Below are positions 60,860 through 64,000 of a stretch of 64,000 bases of DNA, in pieces (position 1 is the stretch's first letter; every line of letters starts with the position of its first letter). A model generated the notes under the pieces. That model did not search any database. It saw only the letters and a list, made by a program, of their open reading frames with translations, and was not told the DNA's origin. The position numbers and the translations under genes were made by a program. This stretch comes from Craterostigma plantagineum (taxonomy: Eukaryota > Streptophyta > Magnoliopsida > Lamiales > Linderniaceae), in assembly GCA_027422505.1 (NCBI GenBank), contig JAPQWV010000664.1, forward strand, positions 124,001 through 188,000, read 5' to 3'.

Positions 60860-61629
60860 TAAAATTTCCTTTTCCAAAACGAATAGTTTAAAACACAGCT
60901 GAGAAAATAATATGACGGAATAAGAAAGGGTAAGGACTCTCTCGCTCTAAGGTTTTCCGACTGTGCTCCGTGGATTTTGTTTAAAAGTAGCTAACAGAGT
61001 ATTTGCTCATTGTAATAAGCATTCCGTTAATGTACTATTGTTTCCTAGCACTGCACTGATCCTATTTTGTTCCTGTTCGACAGTTTTTTTGTTTTTTTAT
61101 GCATTTTTAGCTTTCTTCTTCCCTGTGTAATTTGTGGCCAATGTATGTACGGAATTTAGCTCAATTTTTAGCTTTGATGATGAAATGGCTCTCGTTTCTG
61201 AGGTGGTTGGGGGGTTTGTGATTGTTCTGTTTTTTGTTCTCAATTTTCATGTGTGACTGTGCTGTGGTAAGTGTAGTGATTGATAACTGATTGGATTTTT
61301 TCAGAGTTGTGAGAAGCATTATTGGTTGCTACAATGGTCCACAGGTTTCCCTTCTCGCACCTTTTTCCCCGAAAAAGAAAGAACCGTTTGAATCTTCTTG
61401 CCAATTATATGTTTCTTTTTTCTCTGATCCTTTCTCCGGCGTTTACTTTGATATCATTTTAACCAATTAATCGTCCACATTTAGCTATTTGGTCCATCTT
61501 TTCTTTTGGCTTTTTGAAAAAGAGTGTGGATTTCTATGATAGAGGTTTTGCTTTCTAATTCTGCTTTCCTTAAGTTCGTCTTTATTACCAGGTCTTGGAA
61601 ATGATGATCTTGGAGCAGAGTTGGCAAAT
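60389..61629 (+). promoter_or_regulatory. PP2C promoter, leader and 5' UTR introns
   Basis: No other gene. A (CT)n tract at about 60811-60856 is typical of plant core promoters or leaders. The start-codon exon begins at 61592 after TTATTACCAG. A plausible upstream leader exon ends CACAG at 61344 before GTTTCC. If joined this way, the leader has a 7-codon upstream ORF starting at ATG 61334 and ending just inside the next exon. Confidence 0.5.
60811..60856 (+). repeat. (CT)n microsatellite
   Basis: An uninterrupted CT dinucleotide run of about 45 bp upstream of the PP2C gene, possibly in its 5' UTR. Confidence 0.95.
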
Positions 61630-63556
61630 ATGAGTCAGGCAGAGGTATCAAAAATGAAGCAGAAGCAACAGCCTGTTCCGCTTGGTACATTGATTGGTCG
61701 TGAGTTCAAAAGTGAGACTTTGGAGAAACCGACTCTGAAGTATGGACAGGCTGGTCTGGCTAAGAAAGGAGAAGACTACTTCTTAATTAAGCCCGACTGT
61801 GAAAGAATTCAGGGGAATCCATCTACGTCTTTTTCGGTTTTTGCGGTATGGTACCTACCTTTCTCTTTGTAAATCTCGTTTCTGGATTATAGTTCCATGC
61901 TATTTATCCTTTCTGATAATATATTCTTTAATTGCAGGTCTTTGATGGACACAATGGCATATCAGCTGCTATATTTGCCAAAGAACAGTTACTCAACAAT
62001 GTGCTGAGTGCCATTCCTCCAACACTTTCTAGAGAAGAGTGGCTTCAAGCCCTACCGAGGGCTTTGGTTGCTGGATTTGTGAAAACCGACATAGAATTTC
62101 AGCAGCGAGGCATGTTTATTTCCTGACAAGTTTTCGTCTTGTGATTTGTTGACGTTGAGCGTCTTCTTTCATGGTCTTATTCTGGATGCTAAAATCTAAA
62201 TGGCAGGCGAGACTTCAGGAACAACGGCTACTTTTGTCGTGATTGATGGCTGGACAGTGACTGTCGCTTCCGTTGGAGATTCTCGGTGCATATTGGACAC
62301 TCAAGGGGGCATCATATCTCTCCTTACTGTCGATCACAGGCTCGAAGAGAATGTCGAGGAGCGTGAGCGTGTAACTGCAAGTGGAGGTGAAGTAGCGAGA
62401 CTCAATGTTTTTGGTGGAAATGAGGTAATACTTCTCTTTCTACCTTAAGATAATTGTGGATATTTTAGTTCCAGACAAATAATTCTTTAGTATAGTTGAT
62501 TGATTTGTGCTTGGGATTTGTAGGTTGGTCCATTACGATGCTGGCCAGGTGGATTATGCCTGTCAAGGTCCATTGGTGATACAGATGTTGGCGAGTTCAT
62601 TGTTCCAATACCACATGTAAAGCAAGTCAAGGTATGCAAATATTGTCCTAATAGGTGATGTAAGAGGCTGGTTTACTGGAAGGACTCTGATACTTGGTTT
62701 TACGTCTGGGTCTGGATGATAGCTTTCCAATGCTGGGGGAAGACTTATAGTTGCATCTGATGGTATATGGGATGCTTTATCATCTGAAACTGCTGCTCAA
62801 GCTTGTCGGGGTTTACCTGCAGATATTGCTGCTAAGCTGGTTGTTAAGGTGCATATTTGTACTGTGAAGTGCCTTGTTGTAGTTTGTTTTATTGCCACAA
62901 CATTAGTAATACCTGTTATGCTCGCAGGAAGCCCTTAGGTCACGAGGGCTGAAAGATGATACGACCTGCCTTGTTGTCGATATTATTCCTTATGATCTCC
63001 CCGTTTTTCCTCCGATGCCCAATAAGAAGCCAAGTTTGCTCGGTTCGCTTGGGTTTGGGAAACGAGCACCTTATTCTTCCAAGGGAAGCAGTAAGCTCTC
63101 TGCAGTTGGAGCTGTGGAGGAGTTGTTCGAAGAGGGTTCTGCAATGCTTGCAGAGAGGTTCCTTAAAAACTCTCTCTCTTCAATAAGTTAGACGGTTGTC
63201 CATAGGTCTTTTCCAAAAGCATAAAATAGAAACTAATCGTTGTCAATGTCAGTGTGGCAATTTGTTGCTCTAGTCATCATATTTGTTGACTTGAAATGGA
63301 ATAGGAAATTCTTAACAATGAGAATATGGCTTCTATTATACGCAGGTTGGGCAAGGATTTTCCTTTGGATCCAAGCTCTGGGTTGTTTAGATGTGCTATA
63401 TGCCAAAGGGATCAACCTCCTAGAGAGGGCTTATCCGTCAACTCGGGTCCCTTTTTCTCGCCATCGTCAAAGCCATGGGAAGGTCCTTTCCTCTGCTCAA
63501 GTTGTCGCGCAAAGAAAGACGCCATGGAAGGGAAAAAAACAACACTGATTGGGTAA
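61630..63556 (+). CDS. Protein phosphatase 2C family protein (At1g09160-like)
   Basis: Seven coding exons: 61630-61845, 61938-62109, 62207-62424, 62524-62631, 62723-62848, 62928-63157, 63346-63556, about 426 residues. I chose ATG 61630; the open frame before it has only TTG. PP2C metal-site motifs appear in order: VFDGHNG, SGTTATFVVIDG, SVGDSRCIL, LTVDHRLEEN, SRSIGDTDVG, ASDGIWD, LKDDTTCLVVDI. The C-terminal extension has two Cys pairs (FRCAICQRDQ, FLCSSCRAKKD) that could form a small zinc ribbon. The enzyme removes phosphate from Ser/Thr using Mn/Mg; this clade's substrate is not known to me. The second intron has a GC donor (GAG/GCATGT) and normal AG acceptor; no GT donor keeps the conserved QRGETSG join. 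Position fits the recalled Arabidopsis order. Confidence 0.93.
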
Positions 63557-64000
63557 TATGGTCATGCCCACCTTACGTGTCAGGTCTAGGAGTGCTTTGC
63601 TCCTTTTTTTCCCATCTGCGTATTAATCGTTAGAAATGTGCGTGAGAAGTGATTTCAGTGAATTGGTAGATATAATATTACTTAGGGAGCAGACCAATCG
63701 TTTTTTTATGTTTCCTATCCGTGCTTTGGCCGTTTGACCCCAACGAAGCAAACACCACTCTCAAATTACATGGGTTTGGATTATGTAAGTAAAGAGATGC
63801 TGCTGTGCTGATTGACTAAATGATGTCTATCTCTGTGCCGTATTATGCATTGTTCATATTTGATATGTGGTTTTCGTTCCCAGTTTTGTTCACTCAATGC
63901 ATACACATTCCTCCTACATGTTCAACTGTGTTTCTCTGCAAGCGTTCCAGAAGAATGTGGCGTTTGGTTTTCCTTCTTTTTTTAATTAATTAACAATTGC
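63557..64000. other. PP2C 3' UTR and right edge
   Basis: T-rich 3' UTR-like sequence without a further ORF. Nothing else was recognised. Confidence 0.5.

Noticed and set aside
61621..61629. PP2C start at 61621
   Set aside because: That codon is TTG; ATG at 61630 is the first standard start in the exon.
1..64000. tRNA, rRNA or snRNA genes
   Set aside because: None was recognised by eye; a dedicated scan (for example tRNAscan-SE or Infernal) was not possible, so absence is not proven.

Overview
The window is nuclear DNA of a flowering plant, almost certainly a eudicot. The genes have many short introns with GT-AG borders and T-rich acceptors, the intergenic DNA is AT-rich, and the products are plant-specific (F5H, galactinol synthase, chloroplast CSP41b, IREG3, a PLS-class PPR protein). 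I cannot name the species from the sequence alone.

Layout. 1-635: flank, possibly the promoter of a gene running off the left edge. 635-1301: a hAT-like MITE with an intact 8-bp target duplication. 2323-3491 (-): SHI/STY (SRS) transcription factor. 5285-7323 (+): ferulate/coniferaldehyde 5-hydroxylase (CYP84A). 8002-18271: a complete Sirevirus-like Ty1/Copia element with nearly identical 1.66-kb LTRs but broken gag-pol. 19677-20831 (+): galactinol synthase. 22084-24012 (-): CSP41b. 25346-28449 (+): importin alpha. 28961-29603 (-): a broken Werner-like 3'-5' exonuclease. 30009-31013: a 1-kb terminal-inverted-repeat element filled with GGTATAAT-type repeats. 31977-32439 (+): an AIF/IBH1-type bHLH gene split by a frameshift. 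33173-36297 (+): IREG3/MAR1 plastid ferroportin. 36748-41836 (-): EFR3-of-plants (EFOP/SRL2-like) ARM protein. 43054-45993 (+): calreticulin. 46715-48224 (+): SAR1 GTPase. 48528-50006 (-): PPR protein. 50228-52796 (+): Misato homolog. 52938-60383: a second complete but degenerate Copia element. 61630-63556 (+): PP2C-type phosphatase.

From memory (no search run), the order GolS - CSP41b - importin alpha - AIF bHLH - calreticulin - SAR1/PPR - PP2C resembles Arabidopsis chromosome 1 around At1g09350-At1g09160. F5H plus the SRS gene resembles At4g36220/At4g36260, and IREG3 plus the EFOP gene resembles At5g26820/At5g26850. If so, the window joins several old microsyntenic blocks, with two retrotransposons, two smaller DNA elements and one exonuclease pseudogene inserted between genes rather than into them.

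The genes do not form one pathway. Calreticulin and SAR1 are secretory-pathway neighbours, CSP41b and IREG3 are plastid proteins, GolS belongs to stress sugar metabolism and F5H to lignin. I found no operon-like or defence-like undescribed system. The most unusual signals are the frame-disrupted AIF-type bHLH gene, the foldback element at 30.0-31.0 kb, and a young Sirevirus-like element whose LTRs are almost identical although its coding region carries several breaks. Exon borders were worked out by hand from reading frame, splice sites and family resemblance, so a few could be off by a codon.
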